Counted from the first letter of the stretch, positions 1 through 8,689 are shown. The stretch: 64,000 bases of DNA from Streptomyces eurocidicus (GCF_002891295.1 NZ_LGUI01000004.1:248001-312000), one strand, 5' to 3'. Made by a program: numbers and translations. Notes: a model not told the origin generated them from the letters alone.

Positions 1-376
1 GGTTGCGCGGGCCGTCGCCGTCCGCCGCCTCGAGCGGCAGCTGGGCGCCGGTGAAGACGATCGGGCGGGGGTCGTCGTGGTGGAGGTCGAGCAGGAAGGC
101 CGACTCCTCCAGGGTGTCCGTGCCGTGCGTGACGACGATGCCGTCGACGTCCGGGTCGGTCAGCACCTCGTGCGCGGTCCGCAGCAGGGCGAGCTGGTCG
201 CGGGTGGTGAGCCGGGCGCTGTTCACGCTCATCAGGTCGACGACCCGCACCCGGATGCCCTCGGGCACCGCGGCCGTGGCCAGGACGTCCCCGCCGCGTG
301 CGTCGGCGGCGAAGCCGGACCCCTGCCAGCGGCTGGCGATCGTTCCGCCGGTGCTGATGACGACGACCTGTCCCAC
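1..376 (-). CDS. L-asparaginase (type II-like), C-terminal part cut by window edge
   Basis: The minus-strand frame opens at a GTG at 376, with a GGGAAGGG ribosome-binding site upstream, and runs off the window start after about 125 codons. Near the N-terminus it has the asparaginase signature ISTGGTIA, where Thr12 is the expected nucleophile. Around residue 85 it has THGTDTLEES, the second active-site block. The family hydrolyses L-asparagine to aspartate and ammonia. No signal peptide precedes the catalytic motif, so a cytoplasmic enzyme is likely. It is divergent from the Lrp-type regulator at 498 and may share a control region with it. Only the first third or so of a normal ~330-residue enzyme is visible. 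Confidence 0.85.
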   Translation of the reverse strand, partial: MGQVVVISTGGTIASRWQGSGFAADARGGDVLATAAVPEGIRVRVVDLMSVNSARLTTRDQLALLRTAHEVLTDPDVDGIVVTHGTDTLEESAFLLDLHHDDPRPIVFTGAQLPLEAADGDGPRN

Positions 377-497
377 GTCGGCCCGCCCTTCCCAAGATCA
401 TTACGGTCGGCCACGGGGGAGTGGCGACCAGGCAGGGGAACGATAGGACGAATCGCGCGCAATCGGGTTGCTGAATAGAGCGTGATCGCGCCTATAT

Positions 498-971
498 GTG
501 GTGGATAATTGCGCGGTGGACAGCATCGACAGAAATATCTTGCGCGAGCTCCAGGAGGACGGTCGTCTGACCATCCAGGAACTCGCCCACCGCGTCGGCC
601 TGACCCCGTCCCCGTGCATGCGCCGCGTCCGCCAGCTCGAACAGGACGGCGTGATCCAGGGCTACCGCGCGATCATCAACCCCGAGGCCGTCGGCCGGAG
701 CTTCGAGGTGCTCGTCTCGGTCGAGGTCAAGCGCGACCGCGCCGCTGTGGAGGCGTTCGAGGCGGCCCTCCAGGACATCCCCGACGTCATCGAGGCGTAC
801 CGCCTCTTCGGCAGCCCCGGCTGCATGCTCCGCATCGCCGTCGCCGACCTCACGGCCTACGAGCGGCTGTGGATCGAGCGGCTCACCGCGCTGTCCGGGA
901 TCACCGAGGTGAACTCGCAGATCGTCATGAAGCGCGTCAAGGAGCCGAAGGGGCTCCCGGTCGGGGCGTGA
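498..971 (+). CDS. Lrp/AsnC family transcriptional regulator
   Basis: This 157-residue protein has the standard Lrp/AsnC architecture: an N-terminal winged helix-turn-helix (about residues 9-55, containing IDRNILRELQEDGR) followed by an RAM ligand-binding domain. The start could be GTG 498, GTG 501 or GTG 516, and all leave the HTH intact. It lies between a divergent asparaginase and the threonine dehydrogenase/KBL pair. In E. coli the tdh-kbl operon is under Lrp control, so regulation of the downstream threonine-degradation genes is a reasonable inference from position. The co-effector amino acid cannot be read from sequence. Confidence 0.9.
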   Translation: MVDNCAVDSIDRNILRELQEDGRLTIQELAHRVGLTPSPCMRRVRQLEQDGVIQGYRAIINPEAVGRSFEVLVSVEVKRDRAAVEAFEAALQDIPDVIEAYRLFGSPGCMLRIAVADLTAYERLWIERLTALSGITEVNSQIVMKRVKEPKGLPVGA

Positions 972-1278
972 CCCGTTCGGCGGTCACCCGTCCGGTCGGA
1001 GTCGGTCCCGTACGCGCCGCACCGCCCGGCGGGAATCCGCGGTCGCCGCGGCCCGTCCCGGGGCCGTCACGGCGGGGTCCGGAGGCCGGACGGCACGCCC
1101 GTCCCACCCGTGTGAAGCTCCGCTGTTGCCGCGCTTAAGAAAACCTCGATGGACTTGACGGCCGGGAATGGGCACATTGGTGCGCGCAAAGGATCACCAC
1201 GGCGACCGTCCGCCCTGGCGGCAGCCCATCGGCCCGTCAGCGCCCGGTCAGCGCCCCCACGCCTGGAGCGGCATTTCA
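972..1278. other. Intergenic region upstream of tdh, no gene seen
   Basis: These 307 bases separate the Lrp gene from tdh. A reading frame extends upstream of the tdh start from 1168, but the conserved enzyme N-terminus begins only at 1279, so I treat this stretch as leader/promoter. No riboswitch or clear hairpin was recognised. Confidence 0.4.
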
Positions 1279-2307
1279 ATGAAGGCACTCGTCAAGCACA
1301 AGGCCGAGCCCGGGCTGTGGCTCATGGACGTTCCCGAGCCCGAGACCGGCCCCGACGACGTCCTGATCAAGGTGCTGCGCACCGGTATCTGCGGCACCGA
1401 CCTGCACATCCGTTCCTGGGACGGCTGGGCCCAGGGTGCCGTCACCACCCCGCGGATCCTCGGTCACGAGTTCGTCGGCGAGGTCGCGGCCGTCGGTGCG
1501 GACGTCCGTGACATCGCGGTCGGCGACCTGGTCAGCGGCGAGGGCCACCTGGTGTGCGGGAAGTGCCGCAACTGTCTGGCCGGCCGCCGCCACCTGTGCC
1601 GCAGCACGGTCGGTCTCGGCGTGGGCCGCGACGGCGCGTTCGCCGAGTACGTCGCCCTGCCCGCCTCCAACGTCTGGGTGCACCGCACGCGCGTCGACCT
1701 CGACGTCGCCGCGATCTTCGACCCGTTCGGCAACGCCGTCCACACGGCCCTGTCCTTCCCCCTGGTGGGCGAGGACGTCCTGATCACGGGCGCGGGCCCG
1801 ATCGGCATCATGGCGGTGGCCGTGGCCCGGCACGCCGGTGCCCGCAACATCGTCATCACCGATGTCAGCGAGCCCCGCCTGGAGCTGGCCCGTAAGGCCG
1901 GTGCGACCCTCACCCTCAACGTCGCCGAGTCCAGGATCGCCGACGCCCAGCGTCAGCTGGGCCTGCGCGAGGGCTTCGACGTCGGCCTGGAGATGTCGGG
2001 CCGCCCCGAGGCCATGCGCGAAATGATCGACAACATGACGCACGGCGGCAAGATCGCCATGCTGGGCCTGCCCGCCCAGGAGTTCCCCGTCGACTGGGCG
2101 AAGATCGTCACCTCGATGATCACGGTCAAGGGCATCTACGGCCGCGAGATGTACGAGACGTGGTACGCGATGACCGTCCTCCTCGAAAGCGGCCTGGACC
2201 TCAGCCCCGTGATCACCGGGAAGTACTCCTACAAGGACTTCGGCGAAGCCTTCGACGAGGCTTCCACCGCGCGCAGCGGCAAGATCATCCTTGACTGGAC
2301 CGCCTGA
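1279..2307 (+). CDS. tdh: L-threonine 3-dehydrogenase
   Basis: A zinc medium-chain dehydrogenase of 342 residues, close to the ~341 of E. coli TDH. It oxidises L-threonine to 2-amino-3-ketobutyrate with NAD+. Catalytic zinc ligands are visible: Cys38 in RTGICGTDLH, and the His-Glu of LGHEF about 25 residues on. A structural-zinc cysteine cluster (CGKCRNC and a further C) follows, and the Rossmann motif GAGPIGIMAV is near residue 175. The ATG at 1279 was chosen because MKALVKHK is the family N-terminus. The next gene, kbl, consumes the product, giving the two-step route from threonine to glycine and acetyl-CoA. Confidence 0.93.
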   Translation: MKALVKHKAEPGLWLMDVPEPETGPDDVLIKVLRTGICGTDLHIRSWDGWAQGAVTTPRILGHEFVGEVAAVGADVRDIAVGDLVSGEGHLVCGKCRNCLAGRRHLCRSTVGLGVGRDGAFAEYVALPASNVWVHRTRVDLDVAAIFDPFGNAVHTALSFPLVGEDVLITGAGPIGIMAVAVARHAGARNIVITDVSEPRLELARKAGATLTLNVAESRIADAQRQLGLREGFDVGLEMSGRPEAMREMIDNMTHGGKIAMLGLPAQEFPVDWAKIVTSMITVKGIYGREMYETWYAMTVLLESGLDLSPVITGKYSYKDFGEAFDEASTARSGKIILDWTA

Positions 2308-2453
2308 CCGCCCCACTGCCCGGACAGTGGCACCGGCGGCTCCACGAGCCGCCCCGGTCCACCCGGCTCAGACCACCGGTCGGCAGCCCGTCACCCGGCC
2401 GACCGGTGGTGAACGCCGCCCACTCCTTCCTTTCCTCCCCAAGGAGCCCTTGC

Positions 2454-3647
2454 ATGTACACGTCCGTCCGTGACGACCTCCGCGCCGCCCTCGACGAGAT
2501 CCGCGAGGCCGGCCTCTTCAAGCCCGAGCGCGTCATCGGCACCCCGCAGAGCGCCTCCGTCCACGTCACGGCCGGCGGCGCCCCCGGCGACGTCCTGAAC
2601 TTCTGCGCCAACAACTACCTCGGCCTCGCCGACCACCCCGAGATCATCGGCGCCGCCAAGGAGGCCCTGGACCGCTGGGGCTACGGCATGGCCTCCGTCC
2701 GCTTCATCTGCGGCACCCAGGACGTCCACAAGGAGCTCGAGGCGCGCCTGTCGGCCTTCCTCGGCCAGGAGGACACGATCCTCTACTCCTCCTGCTTCGA
2801 CGCCAACGGCGGTGTCTTCGAGACCCTCCTCGGCCCCGAGGACGCCGTCATCTCCGACGCCCTCAACCACGCCAGCATCATCGACGGCATCCGCCTGTCC
2901 AAGGCCCGCCGCCACCGCTACGCCAACCGCGACCTCGCCGACCTCGAGCAGCAGCTCAAGGACACCCAGGACGCCCGCCGCCGCCTCATCGTCACCGACG
3001 GCGTCTTCTCCATGGACGGCTACGTCGCCCCCCTGCGCGAGATCTGCGATCTGGCGGACCGGTACGACGCCATGGTCATGATCGACGACTCGCACGCCGT
3101 CGGCTTCGTCGGCCCCACGGGCCGCGGCACGCACGAGCTCCACGGCGTCATGGACCGCGTCGACATCATCACCGGCACCCTCGGCAAGGCCCTCGGCGGC
3201 GCCTCCGGCGGCTATGTCGCCGCCCGCGCGGAGATCGTCGCCCTGCTGCGCCAGCGCTCGCGCCCGTACCTCTTCTCCAACTCCCTCGCCCCCGTCATCG
3301 CGGCCGCCTCCCTGAAGGTCCTCGACCTCCTGGAGTCGGCCGGCGACCTGCGCGAGCGCCTGAACGCCAACACCGCGCTCTTCCGCACCAAGATGACCGA
3401 GGCCGGCTTCGAGATCCTGCCGGGCGACCACGCCATCGCCCCCGTCATGATCAGCGACGCCGCCGAGGCCGCCCGCATGGCCGAACTCCTCCTGGAGCGC
3501 GGCGTGTACGTCATCGCCTTCTCCTACCCCGTCGTCCCCATGGGCGCCGCCCGCATCCGCGTCCAGCTCTCCGCGGGCCACTCCACGGCCGACGTCGAGC
3601 GTGCCGTGGCCGCGTTCGTCGACGCCCGAGAGGCCCTCAAGGGCTGA
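2454..3647 (+). CDS. kbl: Glycine C-acetyltransferase (2-amino-3-ketobutyrate CoA ligase)
   Basis: A fold-type I PLP enzyme of the alpha-oxoamine synthase family, 397 residues, the length of E. coli KBL. It cleaves 2-amino-3-ketobutyrate with CoA to glycine and acetyl-CoA. Visible marks are NFCANNYLGLADHPE near residue 45, the cofactor aspartate/histidine block MIDDSHAVGF, and the PLP lysine in TGTLGKALGGASGGY near residue 244. An AAGGAG ribosome-binding site sits eight bases before the ATG. It follows tdh by about 145 bp and probably shares its transcript. Codon use is extremely C-ending, typical of a well-expressed native gene. Confidence 0.93.
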   Translation: MYTSVRDDLRAALDEIREAGLFKPERVIGTPQSASVHVTAGGAPGDVLNFCANNYLGLADHPEIIGAAKEALDRWGYGMASVRFICGTQDVHKELEARLSAFLGQEDTILYSSCFDANGGVFETLLGPEDAVISDALNHASIIDGIRLSKARRHRYANRDLADLEQQLKDTQDARRRLIVTDGVFSMDGYVAPLREICDLADRYDAMVMIDDSHAVGFVGPTGRGTHELHGVMDRVDIITGTLGKALGGASGGYVAARAEIVALLRQRSRPYLFSNSLAPVIAAASLKVLDLLESAGDLRERLNANTALFRTKMTEAGFEILPGDHAIAPVMISDAAEAARMAELLLERGVYVIAFSYPVVPMGAARIRVQLSAGHSTADVERAVAAFVDAREALKG

Positions 3648-3657
3648 GCCGGCGAAC

Positions 3658-3690
3658 CCGGGCGCGGTCCGCGACAGGCACCGCGCCCGG
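3658..3690 (+). terminator. Candidate intrinsic terminator after kbl
   Basis: A perfect 11-bp GC-rich stem (CCGGGCGCGGT / ACCGCGCCCGG) with an 11-base loop starts 11 bases after the kbl stop. As usual in Streptomyces, no strong U-tract follows. Confidence 0.5.
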
Positions 3691-3787
3691 GTCCGTACGC
3701 GCCCGGGGTCGTACGCGCGTACGCCCCGGCCCCGGGCACGGCCGCCGCCCTGAACCGGGGCCGTGCGATCCCTGGCAAAATAGCCGG

Positions 3788-4702
3788 GTGATCGACCCCC
3801 GGCGGCTGCGCATCCTGCGCGCCGTGGCGGACCACCGCACGGTGACCGCCGCGGCCGCGGCCCTGTACCTGACCCCCTCGGCCGTCTCCCAGCAGCTCGC
3901 GGCGCTGGAACAGGAGACCGGCCACGCCCTGCTCACCCGCAGTGGCCGCGGGGTACGCCTGACCGCGCCCGGCGAGATCCTGCTGACCCACGCCCACGAG
4001 GTCCTCGCCCAGCTGGAGCGCGCCGAAGCGGAACTCGCCGCGTACGCCGGCGGCACCGCCGGCGAGCTCACCGTCGCCGCCTTCGCCACCGGCATCGCCG
4101 AGGTCCTCGCCCCCGTCGTCACCCTCCTCGCCGACCGCCACCCCGGCATCCGGCTGCGCGTGCGCGACGCGGAGGGCGACGAGAGCCTGCTCCTGGTCCT
4201 CGACGGCGGTGCGGACGTCGCCCTCGCGGTCGAGTACCGGGGCGCGCCCCGCCAGGACGACCGGCGCCTGATCCGGGTCCCCCTCTACGCCGAGCCCTTC
4301 GACGCCGTCCTGCGCGCCTCGCACCCCCTCGCGGGGGAACCCAGGATCCGCCTCGACGCGCTCGCCGACAGCGACTGGGTCGGCCCCTACCCCGGCAACC
4401 CCTGCCATGACGTTACGGTCCTGGCCTGCGAACTCGCCGGGTTCCAGCCCCGCCTGGTGCACTCCTCCGACGACTTCCGCGCCGTGGTCGCCCTGGCCGG
4501 CGCGGGCGCCGGGGTGGCCCTCGTGCCCCGCTCGGCCCTGCGCGGCATCGAGCTCAAGGACACCGTCGTCCGCCCCGTCGAAGGCCGGACCGCCACCCGC
4601 CGTGTCTTCGCCGCGGTCCGCCGGGGCGCCGAGGACCACCCCCTCATCCGGCCCGTCCTCGACGCCCTCAAGGAAGCGGCCGGATCGCTGTCCACGGACT
4701 GA
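3788..4702 (+). CDS. LysR family transcriptional regulator
   Basis: This 304-residue protein has an N-terminal LysR winged HTH (DPRRLRILRAVADHRTVTAA through PSAVSQQLAALE, residues 2-60) and a periplasmic-binding-protein-like effector domain. It begins at GTG 3788, 97 bases after the kbl terminator. The target is unknown; its position suggests the threonine-degradation genes or the divergent enzyme at 4715-5575, with which it is convergent. Confidence 0.88.
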   Translation: MIDPRRLRILRAVADHRTVTAAAAALYLTPSAVSQQLAALEQETGHALLTRSGRGVRLTAPGEILLTHAHEVLAQLERAEAELAAYAGGTAGELTVAAFATGIAEVLAPVVTLLADRHPGIRLRVRDAEGDESLLLVLDGGADVALAVEYRGAPRQDDRRLIRVPLYAEPFDAVLRASHPLAGEPRIRLDALADSDWVGPYPGNPCHDVTVLACELAGFQPRLVHSSDDFRAVVALAGAGAGVALVPRSALRGIELKDTVVRPVEGRTATRRVFAAVRRGAEDHPLIRPVLDALKEAAGSLSTD

Positions 4703-4714
4703 ACCGACGGGCCG

Positions 4715-5575
4715 TCAAGGACTGGCGACGAGCCGGCCGAGGCGTGGGGCGAGCCACGGCTTCCGGCCGGTCGCGCTGATCCGGCCGCACGCGACCACTC
4801 TCCAGAGCGGCGTGCGCCGGAACGCCACGAGGAGGAACGCGGCCGGCGCCGCCGATATCCGGCAGTCGTAGGCGCGTGCCGACGCGTCACGGGTCACCGT
4901 GGCCGTGCCGTCGGCGATGACGACCGCCAGTCGCGGACCGCCCCGGATGGCGAGGTCGAACGCGATGCCGACGTCGCGGGCCCGCTCCGTGTCGAGGGCG
5001 AGCGGCATCATGGTGGGCATCGCCTGGCCGATCACCAGCCGTGCCTCCTCGGCGCCGATCGCCCACGGCAGCCGGGCGCCGCGCGCGATGTCGAGGCCGT
5101 GCACCAGGGTCTCGCCGAGCACCAGCCCGGTGGCCGCCGCCAGCGTCAGCGTCACCTGTTCCCCGTACCAGGGGGCGGCCACGGGGGTGTCCGGAGCGAG
5201 CCCCTCGGTGGCCCGCAGGAACGTCTCGCCCCGCTCGGTCACGAAGTCGCCGAGGCGTTCGCGCCCGTCCGCGTCGAACAGGCCGATCGACTTGGCGTTC
5301 ACCTTCGTGATCCGCTCGATGAACGAGCCGTCGCCGGGCGGCAGGACGGCGCCCCAGTCCTCGAACTCATGGGTGAAGGCCGAGCCGTACGCGAGGAACA
5401 CGGCACCCACATGCGCGCCGACGTCACCCACGGTCCACACCGGCACCCCGGAGGGCGCGCCGGGGTCGGGCACGTCACGCAGCAGACGCGCCAGGCGGGG
5501 AACGGCGGCCCGCAGGGCGGCGCGGGTCCTCTCGTGCTCGACGACGGGGTCCGGGCTGCTGCCGGCAACGCTCAC
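4715..5575 (-). CDS. Maleylpyruvate isomerase family mycothiol-dependent enzyme
   Basis: A 286-residue DinB/MDMPI-type protein. The N-terminal half has the four-helix-bundle pattern with VGDVGAHVG and, later, GETLVHGLDIAR, the usual histidine positions for metal binding in this superfamily. The C-terminal ~110 residues form an SCP2-like MDMPI_C domain (AFDLAIRGGPRLAVVIADGTATVTRD). The GTG at 5575 was chosen because AGGAGG lies six bases upstream. Family members use mycothiol, the actinobacterial thiol, in isomerase or S-transferase reactions; the substrate here is unknown. Its stop is only 12 bases from that of the convergent LysR gene. Confidence 0.75.
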   Translation of the reverse strand: MSVAGSSPDPVVEHERTRAALRAAVPRLARLLRDVPDPGAPSGVPVWTVGDVGAHVGAVFLAYGSAFTHEFEDWGAVLPPGDGSFIERITKVNAKSIGLFDADGRERLGDFVTERGETFLRATEGLAPDTPVAAPWYGEQVTLTLAAATGLVLGETLVHGLDIARGARLPWAIGAEEARLVIGQAMPTMMPLALDTERARDVGIAFDLAIRGGPRLAVVIADGTATVTRDASARAYDCRISAAPAAFLLVAFRRTPLWRVVACGRISATGRKPWLAPRLGRLVASP

Positions 5576-5734
5576 GTCACACCCTCCTGGCCGCGGACGG
5601 GCGGACAGATTACCGCCGGGTACCGAAGAGCGGTACGGATCGGACGGGTTCTCCCGCAGGGGCGCGGTGCCCGCCGACGCCCCTGCCGACCCGCTCAAGG
5701 GCTCCGGCGGGGGTCACGCCCCGTCGGTGTCCCC

Positions 5735-6967
5735 TCAGGTGGCGCTCCTCGGTGCCGGCAGCCGGTCCGCGGAGAGGATCTCCGCCAGCACCCGCCAGAT
5801 CTCCGCGGCCAGGTCGACGTTCGATCCCTTGTGGGTCCGGTCGCCCAGGGCACGGAGGTTCTCCGCGGCCTCGTCGACGCGGCCCTCGTGGGCGAGCAGC
5901 CGGTTGTACAGGACGTCCAGCCGGACGCGGTCGCGGAACGTCAGGCGCAGCTTCGCCCGGTGGAGAGCGTCGTGCAGGCCGCGCGCGTCGTCGAAGCGGC
6001 CTTCGTGGAAGGCGAGGTGGGCCTGGAGGGTGGTCAGCTCCTGGCAGTGCAGGGCGGTGCCGATCAGGCCGAGCACGGGCTCGACCTCCTCCAGGCGTTC
6101 CCGGGCAGCCTCGGTGGCGGGCGGGGTGAGCTGGAGGTAGAGGGAGCTCGCGGCCAGCCGCAGGCGCATCCACAGCAGAAGGCCGTCATGGCTGCTCATG
6201 CGCTCCAGGGCCCGTTCGAGCAGCACCCGGGCCATGGCGTGGTCGCCCTGCCGGAAGCGCACGGTCGAGGCCGTCCACATGGCCTCGATGGGCAGCGTTC
6301 CGCTCAAGTCGTGCGTCAGGTCGCACAGTTCGTCCGCGTGTGCCCGGGCCTCCGCCAGGCGTCCGGCCTCGGCCTCCACGGACACCAGTGCCAGCAGGGC
6401 GCCCGCCGTGTCGCGTACGGACGACTCACTGTCGCGTGCGATGCGGTACGCGGCCTCCGCGGCCTCGGCGGCGCGGGCTATCTCACCCATCGAGCGTAGG
6501 CACTGGGCGAGCTTGGTGCAGGCACGGGTGCGCAGTTCGGGGAGGCCGAGCTCGTCGCCGAGCTCGACGAGCTCCTCCAGATGGCCGAGCTCCGCCGCGC
6601 GCTCGCCCTGCTTGTGCTTGGTCCTGGACAGCAGCCACAGGGCCTGCCAGCGCAGTGCCCGGTCGCCCTCGCCTGCCAGGCGCAGGGTGCAGGCGAGCTC
6701 CAGGATGGCGTCGTCCGTCTCGGCGGACGTCGCGACGGTGAGGGCCTGGGCCAGGGAGTCGGCCTTGGGCTCGGTGAAGTCGGCGGGCTGTACGCCCAGC
6801 CGTTCGGCCAGGAAGGCGACGGCCCGTTCGGTCGGCTGCCGGGCGCCGGACTCCAGTCGGGACAGATAGCCGGTGGACATTCCGTCACCGACGAGCGCGG
6901 CCTGGGACAGGCCACGCTCGGTCCTCAGTTGCCTGAGCCGTCGTCCGAAGGACGGCTGTTCGAGCAT
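5735..6967 (-). CDS. XRE-family HTH regulator with TPR-like C-terminal domain
   Basis: A 410-residue protein. Residues 8-65 form an XRE helix-turn-helix (FGRRLRQLRTERGLSQAAL, then GYLSRLESGARQPTERAV). The remaining ~330 residues are a run of alanine/leucine-rich helical pairs of the TPR kind. This architecture is shared by cytoplasmic peptide-responsive RRNPP regulators and by many Streptomyces cluster regulators. It is divergent from a small secreted-looking peptide gene at 7325, and the shared intergenic region carries a near-perfect operator (7199-7218). Autoregulation and control of the divergent peptide are likely inferences. Whether it binds a peptide is not shown by the sequence. Confidence 0.85.
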   Translation of the reverse strand: MLEQPSFGRRLRQLRTERGLSQAALVGDGMSTGYLSRLESGARQPTERAVAFLAERLGVQPADFTEPKADSLAQALTVATSAETDDAILELACTLRLAGEGDRALRWQALWLLSRTKHKQGERAAELGHLEELVELGDELGLPELRTRACTKLAQCLRSMGEIARAAEAAEAAYRIARDSESSVRDTAGALLALVSVEAEAGRLAEARAHADELCDLTHDLSGTLPIEAMWTASTVRFRQGDHAMARVLLERALERMSSHDGLLLWMRLRLAASSLYLQLTPPATEAARERLEEVEPVLGLIGTALHCQELTTLQAHLAFHEGRFDDARGLHDALHRAKLRLTFRDRVRLDVLYNRLLAHEGRVDEAAENLRALGDRTHKGSNVDLAAEIWRVLAEILSADRLPAPRSAT

Positions 6968-7033
6968 GTGATCAATCCCCAGCGGTGGTCCGGACCGTCC
7001 GCGGCCCCGGCCCGCGGCGATCGTTGAGATCGC

Positions 7034-7061
7034 AGGCTAGCCCACGGCCGACAGTTGACAA
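7034..7061 (-). promoter_or_regulatory. Candidate HrdB-type promoter for the XRE-TPR gene
   Basis: On the minus strand, TTGTCA (7056-7061) and TAGCCT (7034-7039) are separated by 16 bases. They lie about 65 bases upstream of the regulator start codon. This fits the Streptomyces housekeeping -35/-10 pattern. Confidence 0.5.
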
Positions 7062-7198
7062 AATGTTGCCTGGTGTCGGGTCGGCGACGTCCACCCGGTC
7101 GATGGCAGGTCAAGACGTCGACGTCCCTGGGTGTGCGGGGGGTTGGGAAATGCTCTCGCAAGGGTTCCGCCATCAACGGGGAAGGTTATTCAACTCTG

Positions 7199-7218
7199 CT
7201 TGCCAAACGATTGGCAAG
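7199..7218. promoter_or_regulatory. Operator-like palindrome between regulator and peptide gene
   Basis: A perfect 8-bp inverted repeat with a 4-base spacer: CTTGCCAA-n4-TTGGCAAG. Further TTGCC half-sites occur at about 7065 and 7222. It is 107 bases upstream of the peptide gene and 232 bases upstream of the XRE-TPR gene, and the XRE protein is the obvious candidate to bind it. A possible forward promoter, TTGCCT (7222-7227) and TAGTTT (7246-7251) with an 18-base spacer, lies just downstream, so binding could affect it. Confidence 0.55.
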
Positions 7219-7324
7219 ATCTTGCCTACTGTTCGAGGGATCCACTAGTTTACTGGGCGGTTGGAGGCGACAGCCTGGCAATCCCGGGGCGTCTCGTCAT
7301 GCTCCACAAACTCAGGGGGAAGCA

Positions 7325-7528
7325 GTGCAGAAGATCCTGCGGTATGCCCGCGTGCCCGTCGCCGTGTCCATGGCCGTCGGCGCGGCCGCTCTCACCGTCG
7401 CTCTCACCGGGCCCGCAGGCCCCGGCATCGACTGGCCCGGCCCCGGCCGCTCCACCGTCGCCATCGACTGGCCGGTGGGCGACTCCGGACAGCCCGGGCG
7501 GTTCGTCCACCCGCCGGTCGCCGTCTGA
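7325..7528 (+). CDS. Small secreted-looking peptide, divergent from XRE-TPR regulator
   Basis: A 67-residue product from GTG 7325, with GGGGGA upstream as ribosome-binding site. It starts with a basic N-terminus (KILRYAR) followed by about 22 hydrophobic/alanine-rich residues (PVAVSMAVGAAALTVALTG), as in a signal peptide or single membrane anchor. The predicted mature part of roughly 35 residues contains the motif I-D-W-P twice (GIDWPGPG and AIDWPVGD) and no cysteine. I do not recognise a family. Its divergent position next to an XRE-TPR regulator suggests a signalling or sensed peptide, but it could also be a small cell-surface peptide. Confidence 0.5.
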   Translation: MQKILRYARVPVAVSMAVGAAALTVALTGPAGPGIDWPGPGRSTVAIDWPVGDSGQPGRFVHPPVAV

Positions 7529-7984
7529 GCAGCGAACCGGTTGTTCCGGTTCCCTCCCGCTCCTCTCCCCTGACGACCCGGCCGGGGGCGGCGCAGGGCT
7601 ACCGGCCGCCAGGACGGCTCCGTGGGCCCCACCGGCCCGCGGCCTGCGGGTCCCCGCGCCATGACGTCCGCCGGACGGACGCACCGCGACGCGCGGGCCG
7701 CCGCGACGAACCAGGTGTCGTGACCGATACCGACACCACCGCACGCCGGGACACCACCCCCCGGCCCGCACCGACACCCGCCGCCGGTGACCGCGCGGCG
7801 CCGGCACCACTTCGCGCGGACCCGCGTACGGACCTCCACGGAACGCCCGTACCGCCCGTACCGCCCCCTTCGCCGGCGAACGCGCCGTCCTCGGCCGCGA
7901 CCCGTCGAGCCCCCTCTTCCGACTTCGACCGACCTTCTTCGCCGGTCCGCGCCGGTCCGGCATTCGCGAGGAGCATCGAACCCC
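7529..7984. other. Gene-poor stretch between peptide gene and LuxR regulator
   Basis: These 456 bases are proline/arginine/threonine-rich in every open frame. A weak GTG-initiated frame near 7720 lacks a ribosome-binding site and has no recognisable domain. I see no gene I can support. The GAGGAG before 7985 belongs to the LuxR regulator. Confidence 0.4.
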
Positions 7985-8656
7985 GTGCCCATCAAAGTCC
8001 TCATCTGTGACCAGCTCCCCCTTATGCGCGACGGATTGCGCACCCTCCTCGGCTCCCTGCCCGACATCGACGTGGTGGCGACCACCGACAGCGCCATGGA
8101 AACCGTGGTGCTCACCCGTACCCAGCGCCCGGACGTCGTGCTGATCGGCTTCGCCGAGCTCGACCCCGCCCTGGACCTGATCCGCCGGCTCGGCGTGGAG
8201 GACCACCCCCGCGACAACCCCCCGCACGCCGTCGTCTTCCACTCCGACTACACCGACGCCATCGTCGCCGACCTGCTGTGCGCCGGCGCGAAGGGGCTGG
8301 TCAACAGAGACGCCACCAGCGACGAGGTGATCGCCGCGACCCGGACGGCCGCCCGTGGCCGCACCGTGCTCGGCCCCGAGATCGTCGACCGCCTCGTCGA
8401 CTGGTTCCGCGAGCGCGGCGCCGCACCACGCGCCGACGAGCGGCCCGAGGTCGACGGGCTGACCCGGCGCGAGCGCGAGGTGCTCCAGCTCATCGGCCGC
8501 GGCATGTCCATCGACGACGTGGCGAGGGAGCTGTACATCGGCATCAGCACCGTACGCACCCACCTGCACCGCATCCGCCACAAGCTCGACCTCAAGGACC
8601 GCGCCCAGCTCGTCGCCTTCGCCTACCAGACGGGCCTCATGAGAGAAGCGGCCTGA
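7985..8656 (+). CDS. Orphan NarL/LuxR-type regulator with degenerate receiver domain
   Basis: A 223-residue protein. Residues 1-125 look like a receiver domain (IKVLICDQLPLMRDGLRTLL, with the acidic pocket reduced) and residues ~155-215 are a LuxR HTH (GLTRREREVLQLIGRGMS, then STVRTHLHRIRHKLDL). The position that normally carries the phosphoacceptor aspartate, after PDVVLI, is glycine (PDVVLIGFAE), so canonical phosphorylation is unlikely. No sensor kinase is adjacent. GTG 7985 follows a GAGGAG site. It lies 0.9 kb before mbtH on the same strand and is the best candidate for a cluster-situated activator. Confidence 0.85.
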   Translation: MPIKVLICDQLPLMRDGLRTLLGSLPDIDVVATTDSAMETVVLTRTQRPDVVLIGFAELDPALDLIRRLGVEDHPRDNPPHAVVFHSDYTDAIVADLLCAGAKGLVNRDATSDEVIAATRTAARGRTVLGPEIVDRLVDWFRERGAAPRADERPEVDGLTRREREVLQLIGRGMSIDDVARELYIGISTVRTHLHRIRHKLDLKDRAQLVAFAYQTGLMREAA

Positions 8657-8689
8657 GCCCCGCCCGCACCCGCACAGGAGACCCCGCCC

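Noticed and set aside
1279..3647. Threonine dehydrogenase and KBL as part of the Thr-using biosynthetic cluster (aminoacetone supply).
   Set aside because: They form a normal threonine-degradation pair with Lrp/LysR neighbours, are separated from the cluster by unrelated genes, and I recall a similar arrangement in other Streptomyces genomes lacking this cluster.
7239..7252. GGATCCACTAGTT resembles a cloning-vector polylinker (BamHI-SpeI).
   Set aside because: The neighbouring polylinker sites are absent and the surrounding sequence is continuous Streptomyces-like DNA; coincidence is the simplest reading.
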